A stretch of 64,000 bases of DNA, from the NCBI RefSeq assembly GCF_023897015.1, contig NZ_JAMHFY010000010.1:103237-167236 (forward strand). Reading direction: 5' to 3'. Source of the stretch: Desulfosporosinus nitroreducens. GTDB taxonomy: Bacteria > Bacillota > Desulfitobacteriia > Desulfitobacteriales > Desulfitobacteriaceae. A program made the translations under genes and the position numbers. Shown piece after piece: positions 36,380-45,020 of this stretch. The notes under the pieces are model-generated. The model searched no databases. It saw only the letters and a program-made list of their open reading frames with translations, and was not told the DNA's origin. Each line of letters starts with the position of its first letter. Position 1 is the first letter of the stretch.

Positions 36380-36448
36380 TTGGTTTTAAACGTTTTGAAA
36401 ATGAATGAAATGCAGGCCTCGAAGAGATATGTTTCTCTTCGAGGTTAA
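36380..36448 (+). CDS. Possible 22-residue leader peptide with overlapping hairpin
   Basis: TTG 36380 lies behind AGAGGTG (36367-36373) and opens 22 codons ending at TAA 36446-36448. A perfect 11-bp hairpin (36417-36427 with 36434-36444) covers its last third, and a weaker hairpin with a T-run lies at 36484-36510. The peptide has no recognisable motif. The layout resembles an attenuator leader for the chemoreceptor gene 130 bases on, but chance cannot be excluded. Confidence 0.25.
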   Translation: MVLNVLKMNEMQASKRYVSLRG

Positions 36449-36483
36449 TTTTGTACAATCTTGAACAGCTGTATAGCTTTAAT

Positions 36484-36510
36484 CCAGCATTTTAATTAGC
36501 TGGTTTTTTA
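36484..36510 (+). terminator. Weak intrinsic terminator before the chemoreceptor gene
   Basis: CCAGC (36484-36488) pairs with GCTGG (36499-36503) followed by TTTTTTA. A stem of only 5 bp suggests partial termination. Confidence 0.4.
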
Positions 36511-36574
36511 TTGTAACAAAATTAAAGAAAAAAGTAATAATTTGTAAGAAATTAGGAGTTAGGGGAGATTTTTA

Positions 36575-38593
36575 ATGTCTAAGGGGACCAAACGTTCCAT
36601 GTCAATTAAAACCCGAATTACTCTCATCGCGGGTATCGTGATTGTTGTCGTGGTGGCGGCCTTATCCGGTGCAAGTTTGTGGAATGCTGAGAAACTGCTC
36701 AAAACAAGTGAACTCCAAACGCAAAAACTCGTAGAACAAGGAATCCAGGATGAATTCGTTAATCGTATGGATCGGGCAAAGTCCTCTGTGCTCTCGATGA
36801 CTATGAATCCTGATGTGGCGAAGGCTTTAGCAGAGCAAGACCGAGCTACCGTTGCACGTCTTGTTCAGCCCGTTTTTGACGAGATTAAGAAAGAAGGCTT
36901 TAGCCAACTCCAATTTCATCTCGCACCTGCCACTTCATTTTACAGAGCTCATTCGCCGAAAAAATTTGGAGATGACCTGACAAAGATTCGGCCTACAGTA
37001 GTGGCGGCTAATACAGAACATAAGATTGTGGAAGGACTGGAAGAAGGGGTCGAAGGATATGGATTCCGAGTTGTTGTTCCGGTCAAGTATCAAGATCAGT
37101 GGGTTGGTACAGTAGAATACGGAATGGACTTCGGTGAAGACTTTTTACTAGCGTTACAGAAGAAGAACCCAGGAGATTATTTTATTTATCTTCTTGATCC
37201 GTCTGCTTCCATGGTCAAAAATGTGAAAGAGAATGGCGGGTTGCTAGCGGGTACTGGTCAAGATGACTTTACAATGTCGGAAAGTACTGTGAAGACACTA
37301 GCTGATGGACAAGCTCAATTTACTGTGAGTGGAGATGGTCGGTTTAATGTCTCACTCATTCCCTTCAAAGACTACCGTGGTGACGTGAAAGGATATATTA
37401 AGACCGCAGTTTCGCGGGATGGGGTGGTACAAGAATTAAATGCCCTAAATCGTTGGGTCTTGCTGGTTGGATTAGCGGTGCTTGTATTAGGAGTAGTGGC
37501 AGGATATTTTGTCTCTTTAACTCTTACCCGGCCGATAATTCGGTTAACGGAAGATGCAGAGGCCCTTGCGACCGGTAATTTAAAAATTAACATTAAAACA
37601 AATTGGTATGGAGAGTTGGAAACCTTAGCCCTGGCTATGAAAAAGATGCTGGAGAATACCAAGGAAATATGTTCTTCAATTAACCAAGTGGTGGAACGGG
37701 TGGAGAGTTCGACAAAGGAAATTTCATTAGCCGTCGATCAAACTTCCCATGGAACAAACCAAGTGGCCGAGAGTGTAAGCCAGGTTGCCAGTGGTGCTCA
37801 AACTATTACTCATCGTACGAGTGAGATGAGTGCACAAAGCGAAGGCATCAATCAAAGCATTCAAACTTTGGCACAACATATGGAGCGTATCGCTGGAAGC
37901 ACTTCTGACGTAAGTGGACGGACAGTCAGTGGAGAATCAATAATGAAAAATCTAGCGGAGAAGATGCGAACCTTTACAGAAAAAGTGGAAGAAATTCAGA
38001 CCGGAAGTCAACTTCTTAAGGAACAAACCGGACAAATTCGAGGGATTACTCAGATCATTACTGGGATTTCTGATCAGACGAATCTCCTTGCCCTTAATGC
38101 TGCCATTGAGGCGGCTCGTGCAGGGGAAGCCGGACGAGGATTTGCTGTCGTGGCCGAAGAAGTTCGCAAGTTAGCTGAAGGATCAAGGGAAAGTGCTTCG
38201 CAGATTGCGGGGCTGATTGATCAAGTGACTTTAAATGTAGAAAACTCAGCCCAAGCTTCGGAAGAAGCGGTCCATTTGATCAAAGAACAATCAGACATCG
38301 GAAACCTGGCATTGGAACAATTTTCTGAAATATCCCAAGGGACGCAAGCTGTAGCTCATATGTTAGGGGTCATGGAGGAAGAGGTTCAGCAAGTTGTCCA
38401 GATGGGGCAGGCAATAACACGGTCAGTCTCTGATATTTTGGGTATGTGCCAAGAAGATGCGGCCGCTGCAGAGGAAATTGCCGCTTCAACGGAAGAAATG
38501 AGTGCAACGATCTGTACGATTGGTGACAGTATTAGTGAGCTAATGGGGTTGATGGGGGAAATGAAGACCCAAAGTAAGCGTTTTGTAATTTGA
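36575..38593 (+). CDS. Methyl-accepting chemotaxis protein with dCache_3-like sensor
   Basis: 672 residues. TM1 (about 13-33), extracytoplasmic sensor (about 35-290) with the double-Cache type 3 pattern [21 protein letters not shown] and [14 protein letters not shown]2 (about 292-315), HAMP (about 316-370) and a signalling domain with the hairpin tip [15 protein letters not shown] and [13 protein letters not shown]. It relays ligand binding to CheA/CheW. The ligand is unknown; no che genes are nearby. ATG 36575 has TAGGGGAG upstream. The preceding leader region may regulate it. Confidence 0.95.
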   Translation: MSKGTKRSMSIKTRITLIAGIVIVVVVAALSGASLWNAEKLLKTSELQTQKLVEQGIQDEFVNRMDRAKSSVLSMTMNPDVAKALAEQDRATVARLVQPVFDEIKKEGFSQLQFHLAPATSFYRAHSPKKFGDDLTKIRPTVVAANTEHKIVEGLEEGVEGYGFRVVVPVKYQDQWVGTVEYGMDFGEDFLLALQKKNPGDYFIYLLDPSASMVKNVKENGGLLAGTGQDDFTMSESTVKTLADGQAQFTVSGDGRFNVSLIPFKDYRGDVKGYIKTAVSRDGVVQELNALNRWVLLVGLAVLVLGVVAGYFVSLTLTRPIIRLTEDAEALATGNLKINIKTNWYGELETLALAMKKMLENTKEICSSINQVVERVESSTKEISLAVDQTSHGTNQVAESVSQVASGAQTITHRTSEMSAQSEGINQSIQTLAQHMERIAGSTSDVSGRTVSGESIMKNLAEKMRTFTEKVEEIQTGSQLLKEQTGQIRGITQIITGISDQTNLLALNAAIEAARAGEAGRGFAVVAEEVRKLAEGSRESASQIAGLIDQVTLNVENSAQASEEAVHLIKEQSDIGNLALEQFSEISQGTQAVAHMLGVMEEEVQQVVQMGQAITRSVSDILGMCQEDAAAAEEIAASTEEMSATICTIGDSISELMGLMGEMKTQSKRFVI

Positions 38594-38671
38594 AGTTAAG
38601 AATTTATTCAGGTATAATTATAAATTAGGAAATTCTTACATTCTTAACAGGATGGATTCAGGAGGGAATCT

Positions 38672-40063
38672 ATGCAATCGACACTGGTTAAGGAAATTTA
38701 CAGAGAGACGAATCGATTTCTCAATCAAAAAGTAGAACTGTCTGGATGGGTTCGCACAGTTCGTACTTCCAAGGCGTTTGGTTTTATAGAGATAAATGAT
38801 GGGAGTTTTTTCGAAAATATTCAAGTAGTTTTTGAAGAAAGTCTTACCAACTTCGCGGAGATTGGCAAGCTCACCATTAGCTCTGCAATTCGTATTCAAG
38901 GAGAACTTGTCCCTTCACCGGGAGCCAAACAACCGTTTGAATTAAAGGCGGAGAACATTGAGGTACTTTCGCTGGCTTCTGCTGATTATCCCCTGCAAAA
39001 AAAGCGGCATACCTTTGAGTATTTACGAACGATTGCGCATTTGCGCCCCAGAACTAATACTTTTGCGGCTGTCTTTCGTGTACGGTCATTGATTGCCTAT
39101 GCGGTTCACAAGTTCTTCCAAGAAAAGGGGTATGTCTATGTTCATACTCCGATCATCACAGGAAGTGATGCTGAAGGCGCTGGAGAGATGTTTAAGGTAA
39201 CTGCCCTGGATTTGGCTAATCCTCCCAAGGATGCCGAGGGAAACGTTGATTTTTCCAAAGACTTCTTTGGACGGGTTACGAGCCTGACTGTGAGTGGCCA
39301 GCTTAATGTAGAGACCTATTGCATGGCATTCCGAAACGTTTATACCTTTGGCCCCACCTTTCGAGCAGAAAATTCAAATACGGCGAGACATGCTGCGGAG
39401 TTTTGGATGATCGAACCAGAGATCGCCTTTGCAGACTTGGCAGATAACATGAATTTAGCTGAAGAAATGATGAAGTTTTTGATCCAATATGCCTTGGACA
39501 ATGCTCCAGAGGAAATGGCTTTCTTTAATAACTTTGTTGATAAGACCTTGTTTGACCGTTTAGAAAATATCCTGAACTCGGAATTTGCTCATGTTACCTA
39601 TACTGAAGCCGTGGAACTGCTGGAAAAGGAAAATGCCAAGTTCGAGTATCCTGTTCGATGGGGGATGGACCTTCAGACTGAGCATGAGCGTTATCTCACA
39701 GAAAAGATCTTCCAAAAACCTGTCTTTGTGTCGGATTATCCTAAGGGAATTAAAGCGTTCTATATGCGTTTGAATGACGATAATAAGACGGTAGCAGCTA
39801 TGGATCTGCTCGTTCCCGGAGTCGGTGAAATCATTGGGGGAAGCCAACGGGAGGAACGAATCGAGGTTTTAGAAGGTCGTATGCAAGAAGCCGGTTTAAA
39901 GGCAGAGGATTATTGGTGGTACCTTGATCTTAGACGGTACGGCGGAGTAAAACATGCCGGGTATGGTCTGGGATTTGAACGGGTTATTATGTATTTGACG
40001 GGAATATCCAATATCCGAGACGTAATCTCTTTTCCAAGGACAGCCAATTCCAGCGAGTTTTAA
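38672..40063 (+). CDS. asnS: Asparaginyl-tRNA synthetase
   Basis: 463 residues, a normal length. The N-terminal OB-fold anticodon domain (about 15-100) is followed by the class II catalytic core, with motif 2 around [13 protein letters not shown] and motif 3 near [19 protein letters not shown] precedes ATG 38672. It charges tRNA-Asn directly. The GatCAB genes further on are then presumably needed mainly for Gln-tRNA, or for both. A terminator follows. It stands alone and no T-box leader was seen. Confidence 0.95.
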   Translation: MQSTLVKEIYRETNRFLNQKVELSGWVRTVRTSKAFGFIEINDGSFFENIQVVFEESLTNFAEIGKLTISSAIRIQGELVPSPGAKQPFELKAENIEVLSLASADYPLQKKRHTFEYLRTIAHLRPRTNTFAAVFRVRSLIAYAVHKFFQEKGYVYVHTPIITGSDAEGAGEMFKVTALDLANPPKDAEGNVDFSKDFFGRVTSLTVSGQLNVETYCMAFRNVYTFGPTFRAENSNTARHAAEFWMIEPEIAFADLADNMNLAEEMMKFLIQYALDNAPEEMAFFNNFVDKTLFDRLENILNSEFAHVTYTEAVELLEKENAKFEYPVRWGMDLQTEHERYLTEKIFQKPVFVSDYPKGIKAFYMRLNDDNKTVAAMDLLVPGVGEIIGGSQREERIEVLEGRMQEAGLKAEDYWWYLDLRRYGGVKHAGYGLGFERVIMYLTGISNIRDVISFPRTANSSEF

Positions 40064-40127
40064 TCTAAGCTTTAATTACTGACCTGACTTAAGAGCGAAT
40101 TTATGTCTTGGCAGGTGAATTTTCTTG

Positions 40128-40162
40128 ACAGATGTACCAGTTCGGTACTTCTGTTTTTTTTA
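40128..40162 (+). terminator. Intrinsic terminator of asnS
   Basis: ACAGATGTACC (40128-40138) pairs with GGTACTTCTGT (40144-40154) with one mismatch, followed by a long T-run. Confidence 0.85.
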
Positions 40163-40180
40163 TTCAATGACTCCTTCGTG

Positions 40181-40209
40181 TTGACACCCAAATAAGGGCA
40201 TGCTAGAAT
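40181..40209 (+). promoter_or_regulatory. Sigma-A promoter of the gntR-corrinoid operon
   Basis: TTGACA (40181-40186), a 17-base spacer, then TAGAAT (40204-40209). The predicted start site near 40216 is about 11 bases before the operator half at 40227. Confidence 0.85.
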
Positions 40210-40226
40210 TAGCAAAAGTTTGAAAT

Positions 40227-40239
40227 GTATAGACAATTA
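40227..40239 (+). promoter_or_regulatory. GntR operator candidate at the gntR promoter
   Basis: GTATAGACAATTA here is identical, in inverse orientation, to 41758-41770. It sits just after the predicted transcription start, where binding would block transcription, so autorepression is likely. Confidence 0.65.
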
Positions 40240-40261
40240 TAGTTAGGAATAGGTGTTTTTG

Positions 40262-41017
40262 GTGATTCAAACAGATATGATTGATAAGAGCTCCGTGATT
40301 CCGATATATTACCAGCTATTTAAACTGCTCGAAGAGCAAATACGCAGGGGTGATCTCAAACCGGGTGAGGCGATACCAACCGAGCATGAAATTTCGTCAC
40401 ACTTTGAAATTAGCCGAATGACGGTTCGGAGGGCTATTGCAGAGTTGGTGTCGGCAGGTATGGTTTATGCACAGCAAGGCAGAGGCACCTTCGTAGCTAC
40501 GCCTAAATTAGATAATATCGTCTTTGAGCTCAATGATTTTAATCAGGAGATTAAACAGAGAGGGTTAAACTATAAAACCACTCTCTTAGAGGCTAAAATT
40601 ATTCGGGCAGATAAGGAACTTCGGGATAAGTTCGAACTAGGAGAGGATTACAAGCGATTCTTATATTTCCGAACAGTACTTTCAGCTGAAGATGAACGAC
40701 TTTCTTATGAAGTGAAATACACAATATACAGTAAGAGTAAACCAATCCTGGAAACGGAACTCAAAGATCCGAGTTTGCCGGGCCTGATTGCCACGCATAC
40801 AGAATATGTACCAATGAGCGCAAAAAAAGTCCTTCAAGTTGCGGCATGTACTGAAGAAGAAGCGTCAATTCTCGGGATAGCATCCAATTCCCCGGTATTT
40901 CTGATTGAGCAGACAGTCTATGATCAGGATCTTAAGCCTGTGGGATGGAGTAAAGCTGTTTACCGGGGAGACCGATATAAACTGACTAGCTATGATGGAT
41001 GGTATAAAAAAGATTAA
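40262..41017 (+). CDS. GntR-family regulator, HutC/UTRA subfamily
   Basis: About 251 residues from GTG 40262 (ribosome site AGGTG). GTG 40253 and ATG 40277 are alternatives. The winged helix (about 8-80) holds ISRMTVRRAIAELVSAG and QQGRGTFVA; the UTRA ligand domain spans about 95-245, ending SKAVYRGDRYKLT. UTRA regulators bind small metabolites. Its own promoter carries the putative operator. Twenty bases separate it from the first corrinoid protein gene, so the two are co-transcribed. It is the likely switch of the methyl-transfer locus, responding to the methylated substrate or a breakdown product (inference). Confidence 0.9.
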   Translation: MIQTDMIDKSSVIPIYYQLFKLLEEQIRRGDLKPGEAIPTEHEISSHFEISRMTVRRAIAELVSAGMVYAQQGRGTFVATPKLDNIVFELNDFNQEIKQRGLNYKTTLLEAKIIRADKELRDKFELGEDYKRFLYFRTVLSAEDERLSYEVKYTIYSKSKPILETELKDPSLPGLIATHTEYVPMSAKKVLQVAACTEEEASILGIASNSPVFLIEQTVYDQDLKPVGWSKAVYRGDRYKLTSYDGWYKKD

Positions 41018-41037
41018 GCTAATTGGAGGTTCTTAAT

Positions 41038-41679
41038 TTGAAAGACGAACTACAAATAGCTATGGCGGACCTTGATGAAGAGAGGACCCTAATGCTGGTT
41101 GAGGAGAGGGTCAAAGCAGGGTATTCTTCTGTGGAAATTATTGAGAGTTGTCGTCGGGGAGTCGAGGTAGTCGGGGAAAAATATAGCGATAGTCATTATT
41201 ATCTTTCGGATTTAATTATGTCAGAAGAAATACTTAAAGGGGTTATGCGGATCTTAGAGCCCTATATCCCTACAAATGGCTCTGTAAAGGGCCTGTCGAT
41301 CGTAATGGGAACTATTGAAGGGGACATTCATGATCTGGGTAAAAATATTATTATCTACCTGTTGCGGTCATCAGGGTATCAAGTGCATGACTTAGGAGTG
41401 GATGTAACACCTGAGAGATTCATACAAGCAGTCAATGAAACGAAAGCATCAATTTTGGGGATAAGTGTTTTGCTTTCTTTTTGTATTGGTTCTATTAAGA
41501 AGGTCGTTGATCTATTAGAGGATGCCGGTTTGAGAGATAAGGTAAAAGTGGTGGTAGGTGGGTATCCGGTTAATCAAGAGGTGAAAGAATTTACAGGTGC
41601 AGATTTTTATGCAAATGACGTCACTGAAGCAATGAGAATTTATCGAGAAATCTTAGAGATAAAAGAGGATTCAGTTTAA
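41038..41679 (+). CDS. Corrinoid methyl-carrier protein 1 (MtbC/MttC-like)
   Basis: 213 residues from TTG 41038, seven bases after GGAGGT. An upstream TTG at 41023 overlaps the ribosome site. The helical cap domain (about 1-85) is followed by a B12-binding Rossmann domain. The cobalt-ligand histidine is H98 in GDIHDLGKNI, followed by ILGISVLLS and VVGGYPV, which cradle the cofactor's nucleotide tail. It carries the methyl group on cobalt between two methyltransferases. It is separated from the remaining genes by a 265-base region with a palindromic operator. Confidence 0.94.
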   Translation: MKDELQIAMADLDEERTLMLVEERVKAGYSSVEIIESCRRGVEVVGEKYSDSHYYLSDLIMSEEILKGVMRILEPYIPTNGSVKGLSIVMGTIEGDIHDLGKNIIIYLLRSSGYQVHDLGVDVTPERFIQAVNETKASILGISVLLSFCIGSIKKVVDLLEDAGLRDKVKVVVGGYPVNQEVKEFTGADFYANDVTEAMRIYREILEIKEDSV

Positions 41680-41749
41680 ATGCATCTAAGACTGATCCAA
41701 ATATTTGAAAAAATCCATATTGACTGCACAGAGGAGTCGTGGTAATATT

Positions 41750-41767
41750 TAGACAATTAATTGTCTA
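41750..41767 (+). promoter_or_regulatory. 18-bp perfect palindrome, probable GntR operator
   Basis: TAGACAATTAATTGTCTA is fully self-complementary. Bases 41758-41770 repeat in inverse the 13-mer of the gntR promoter. It lies in the 265-base gap ahead of the methyltransferase genes. No confident -35/-10 pair was identified around it; TATAAT at 41853-41858 is a possible -10. Confidence 0.75.
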
Positions 41768-41944
41768 TACATTTACACAACTCTTTTATTTTTTTAGTGC
41801 AAAATTTGTATATACATCTGTACGAATTGAAAACTTTTAAGACATACTTATTTATAATCTGATTACTAAGTTAAAGGAGTTGATAGCTTTAACATTATAA
41901 GATTATTAAGACCATAAGAAATTAGGCTCGGGGAGGGTTCTAAG

Positions 41945-42742
41945 ATGTTGATTATTGGTGAAAAGTTAAATAGCTCGATCTCTAGTGTTCGACAGCTAAT
42001 AAATGATAAAGATTGTGCTGCTATTCAGGACCTGGCCCTAAGACAAGCGGCTGCAGGAGCTGATTACTTAGATTTAAATACTGCACAAGGGGATGAAGCA
42101 GTCAATATGGAGTGGCTTGTGCGAACGGTTCAAGAAGTGACAGATACTCCTCTATGTATTGACAGCACTTCTGCTGCAGTAATTAAAAAAGGCTTGGAAA
42201 CCGTTAAAGGAGACAAGAGCAAGGTTTTAGTCAACTCTATTTCAATGGAAAAAAATCGCCTTGATGAAGTACTGCCTTTAGTCCTCGAATATAAGTGTCC
42301 TGTCGTCGGTTTAACCTTAGATGATAACGGGATACCGAAAACTGCTGAAGAGAGAATGATACTTTCAGAACGTCTGGTTGAAATATTAGCTAAGAATAAT
42401 TACTATCTAGAAAATCTTTACATCGATCCACTCGTACTTCCACAGGCAGTAAGCCACAATAATGCAATGATGTTTTTCCAGTGCCTTACAGATATTAAGC
42501 GGTTATTAAGGGTTAAGACGGTTTCTGGGTTAAGTAACATCTCTTTCAATACGCCGAAAAGGAAGGTGGTCAATCGACATTTCTTAACCCTTTGCATGGC
42601 TTTTGACATGGATGCGGCCATCCTCGATCCTTTGGACAAGAAAATTATGACCTCAGTCATTACTAACGATTTCCTTTTAGGTAAGGATCGTTTTGGTAAG
42701 AAATTCTTAAAAGCCTTTCGTGCTGAATTGTTAGAAGACTAA
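41945..42742 (+). CDS. Methyltetrahydrofolate:corrinoid methyltransferase (pterin-binding, AcsE/MtrH-like)
   Basis: 265 residues, a TIM barrel of the dihydropteroate synthase/pterin-binding family. Visible motifs are IIGEKLNSS at the start, AAAGADYLDLNTAQG, CIDSTSAAV and VLVNSIS, matching strands that bind the pterin ring (D and N ligands). It is likely methyltransferase II, moving the methyl group from the corrinoid protein to tetrahydrofolate, or the reverse. GGGGAGGG precedes ATG 41945. It is the first gene after the palindromic operator and lies about 70 bases before the UroD-type enzyme. Confidence 0.9.
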   Translation: MLIIGEKLNSSISSVRQLINDKDCAAIQDLALRQAAAGADYLDLNTAQGDEAVNMEWLVRTVQEVTDTPLCIDSTSAAVIKKGLETVKGDKSKVLVNSISMEKNRLDEVLPLVLEYKCPVVGLTLDDNGIPKTAEERMILSERLVEILAKNNYYLENLYIDPLVLPQAVSHNNAMMFFQCLTDIKRLLRVKTVSGLSNISFNTPKRKVVNRHFLTLCMAFDMDAAILDPLDKKIMTSVITNDFLLGKDRFGKKFLKAFRAELLED

Positions 42743-42811
42743 GGAAGGTTCTATTGGCTATAGTCGGTTAGGTTAAAATTGAATTTGAGAACGCAGGAAG
42801 GGGAAATCAGT

Positions 42812-43984
42812 ATGAACGAAAAGGAAATGCTATATCAAAAGAGATTAGAGCGCTACATGACGGCCATGGATTGTGGAAAACCAGATATGGTTCCCGTAGC
42901 TTTTGGGGTTGGAGAATGGATTACTAAGTACACAGGGACCACACTCCAAGAGATTTATTATGATCTCGATAAGAGTAATAACGTTGTGAGTGAGATGTTG
43001 CCGGGCTTGGATTTCGATATTTTCAAGGGTGGTCCAGCATTATGGTGGCCTCCGATGTTTGATGCAATGGGTTCTAAGTTATATAAATTTCCAGGCATGG
43101 GGGTGGACGAAAACTCAACCTTCCAATTCAATGAGCAAGAGTACATGAAAGCAGACGATTACGACGAGTTTATTGCCAGTCCTACGGAATGGCTTGTAAA
43201 TCACTATTTGCCGAATATTAGCACGGAATTAGAGAATCCTGGTTCCTATAGATCCACTGTGGCCTTAATCAAAGGGGCAGCCGCTTTTGCCATGCAAGGA
43301 GGAATTATGGCTGCTGCCTGGGGTAAATGGACCATGGAAAACGGAATTGTCGGACAAGGAACCGGGTTTACCAAAGCGCCTTTTGACACTTTGGGTGATG
43401 CCTTACGAGGAATGAAAGGGGTTCTTTTAGACCTTCGTCGCCGGCCGGAGAAAGTTTTAGCTGCCTGCGATGCAATCACTCCCCATAATGTTAATTGCGG
43501 TCTGGCAGGAGCTGGAGCAGACACTCGTTTCCCTTGTTTCGTGCCGCTTCATCGCGGAGCCTATCCGTTCCTCAATCCTAAACAATGGGATACCTTCTAC
43601 TGGCCATCCTTAAAGGCTACAATCGAGGGAATGTGGGCTAAGGGGAAGAGAATGTTGTTCTACGCTGAAGGGGACTGGACTCCCTATCTTGAGAAGATTG
43701 CGGAATTGCCGGATAAAAGTATTATTTTTCAGATTGACACTACGGATGCAAAAAAAGCTAAGAAAATCTTGGGTGGGAGATTCTGCCTGCAAGGCGGAGT
43801 GCCTACGACTCTGTTAACCTATGGTACTCCGGAAAAAGTAAAAGAACATATTAAGAGAACCTTCGATGAATTAGCCTGTGATGGAGGATTTATCTTAGAT
43901 ACAGGTGGAGTCGTCATGGGGGATGCTAAGAAAGAAAATGCGATTGCTATGATCGAAGCAGCTAGAAAATACGGTATTTATTAA
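42812..43984 (+). CDS. UroD-family corrinoid methyltransferase (methyltransferase I type)
   Basis: 390 residues from ATG 42812, with GGAAGGGGAAA upstream. The fold is that of uroporphyrinogen decarboxylase, as in MtaA/CmuA and the methyltransferase I enzymes of anaerobic O-demethylases. Zinc-binding candidates are a histidine in PLHRGAYPF, a glutamate in FYAEGDW and a cysteine in FCLQGG. It should remove a methyl group from a methylated substrate and place it on a corrinoid protein. The long N-terminal half resembles enzymes from acetogen and Desulfitobacterium demethylation clusters. Substrate unknown: methoxyaromatics, quaternary amines or thioethers are possible. Confidence 0.85.
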   Translation: MNEKEMLYQKRLERYMTAMDCGKPDMVPVAFGVGEWITKYTGTTLQEIYYDLDKSNNVVSEMLPGLDFDIFKGGPALWWPPMFDAMGSKLYKFPGMGVDENSTFQFNEQEYMKADDYDEFIASPTEWLVNHYLPNISTELENPGSYRSTVALIKGAAAFAMQGGIMAAAWGKWTMENGIVGQGTGFTKAPFDTLGDALRGMKGVLLDLRRRPEKVLAACDAITPHNVNCGLAGAGADTRFPCFVPLHRGAYPFLNPKQWDTFYWPSLKATIEGMWAKGKRMLFYAEGDWTPYLEKIAELPDKSIIFQIDTTDAKKAKKILGGRFCLQGGVPTTLLTYGTPEKVKEHIKRTFDELACDGGFILDTGGVVMGDAKKENAIAMIEAARKYGIY

Positions 43985-44003
43985 TAGGATAGGAGGGGTA
44001 TCA

Positions 44004-44174
44004 ATGTCTGAAAAAGAAAAAGCATTAAATCCTGATCCTGGAGTGTGTGTTCCATGGGAAGTTAAAAAGGCGGAGATTGGTGAGTTCCCTGGCAATGAGG
44101 CAATTACAAAAAAAGAATGGGAAAAGCTCGATGACTTTGCCTATAATTTTATTTGGTTTTGGGCACAACGCTAA
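44004..44174 (+). CDS. Uncharacterised 56-residue protein inside the methyl-transfer operon
   Basis: ATG 44004 has an excellent AGGAGGGG site seven bases upstream, 19 bases after the methyltransferase stop, and 56 codons run to TAA 44172-44174. The protein starts MSEKEKALNPDPGVCVPWEV and ends in the aromatic-rich YNFIWFWAQR. Codon use and charge look like a real gene. There is no signal peptide; one cysteine. It sits between the UroD-type enzyme and the second corrinoid protein, so it could be a subunit or assembly partner. I know no family for it. Confidence 0.8.
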   Translation: MSEKEKALNPDPGVCVPWEVKKAEIGEFPGNEAITKKEWEKLDDFAYNFIWFWAQR

Positions 44175-44269
44175 GACGGAATATATGAAAACTTCGAAAT
44201 CAGAGATATAAAGTCAAATCGCTAAGAGATTTTAATGTCAGAAATATCGATCAAAAGGAGTGGGGATAT

Positions 44270-44893
44270 ATGCTAACAGATGCTTTATCGATTGCGATTG
44301 CTGAATTAGAAGAGGAGCAGGTAGCAGGGTTGGTTAAGGAACGTTTAGATAGTGGAGTTTCGCCTTTGGAAATTGTTAATTCGCTCCAGCAAGGTATGGC
44401 TGAGGCTGGCAGTCGGTTTGAAACTGGTGAGTATTTCTTAGGTGAACTGATTATGTGCGGTGAAATTATGCAGGATTCTATGGTTATTTTGGAGCCGCTC
44501 CTAATTGGAAGCAATGCAGAGTATAAAGGGAGTATTGTCATGGGGACGGTCAAAGGAGATATCCATGATTTAGGCAAGAACATTGTCGTGATGCTCCTCA
44601 AAGGGTCTGGATATAATGTTATAGACTTGGGAGTGGATGTCTCGAAGGAAAAGTTTATTGAGGCTATTAAGGAGTCAAATGCCCCGCTAGTTGGGATGAG
44701 TGTTCTATTAACGGGCTGTCAGGAATCCATGAAAGAAACGATTGAGGCCATTCGTGCTGCAGGATTAAACACCAAGGTTCTGATTGGTGGTAACTATATT
44801 GATGATATTGTTAAAGACTATGTAGGTGCAGATTACAGTGCTCAAGCAGCTACGGATGGAATTAAAGTTGCTGATGAAATCTTTAGTGTATAA
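44270..44893 (+). CDS. Corrinoid methyl-carrier protein 2
   Basis: 207 residues. The helical cap (about 1-86) and B12-binding domain are complete, with H99 in GDIHDLGKNI, LVGMSVLLTG and LIGGNYI. AAAGGAGTGGGG precedes ATG 44270. It closely parallels corrinoid protein 1 (same motif spacing), suggesting gene duplication. Being downstream of the UroD-type enzyme, it is the likely direct partner of that enzyme. A hairpin 60 bases after the stop marks the end of this operon. Confidence 0.94.
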   Translation: MLTDALSIAIAELEEEQVAGLVKERLDSGVSPLEIVNSLQQGMAEAGSRFETGEYFLGELIMCGEIMQDSMVILEPLLIGSNAEYKGSIVMGTVKGDIHDLGKNIVVMLLKGSGYNVIDLGVDVSKEKFIEAIKESNAPLVGMSVLLTGCQESMKETIEAIRAAGLNTKVLIGGNYIDDIVKDYVGADYSAQAATDGIKVADEIFSV

Positions 44894-44950
44894 ATCTGTT
44901 GTTGCGCAAGCGGCAAAAGGGAGAGCAACAGAGATCTAATCAATGGTGAA

Positions 44951-44971
44951 TAGAGGCCTTTTAGGCCTCTA
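44951..44971 (+). terminator. Hairpin terminator of the methyl-transfer operon
   Basis: TAGAGGCCT (44951-44959) pairs perfectly with AGGCCTCTA (44963-44971), followed by CTCATCTTTT. Confidence 0.7.
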
Positions 44972-45020
44972 CTCATCTTTTAGCAATAATATTTGCAGTA
45001 AAGGATAAAGGAGGATTCTC

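Noticed and set aside
36273..36458. 61-codon minus-strand frame
   Set aside because: No ribosome site, and it overlaps hairpins and the AT-rich leader.
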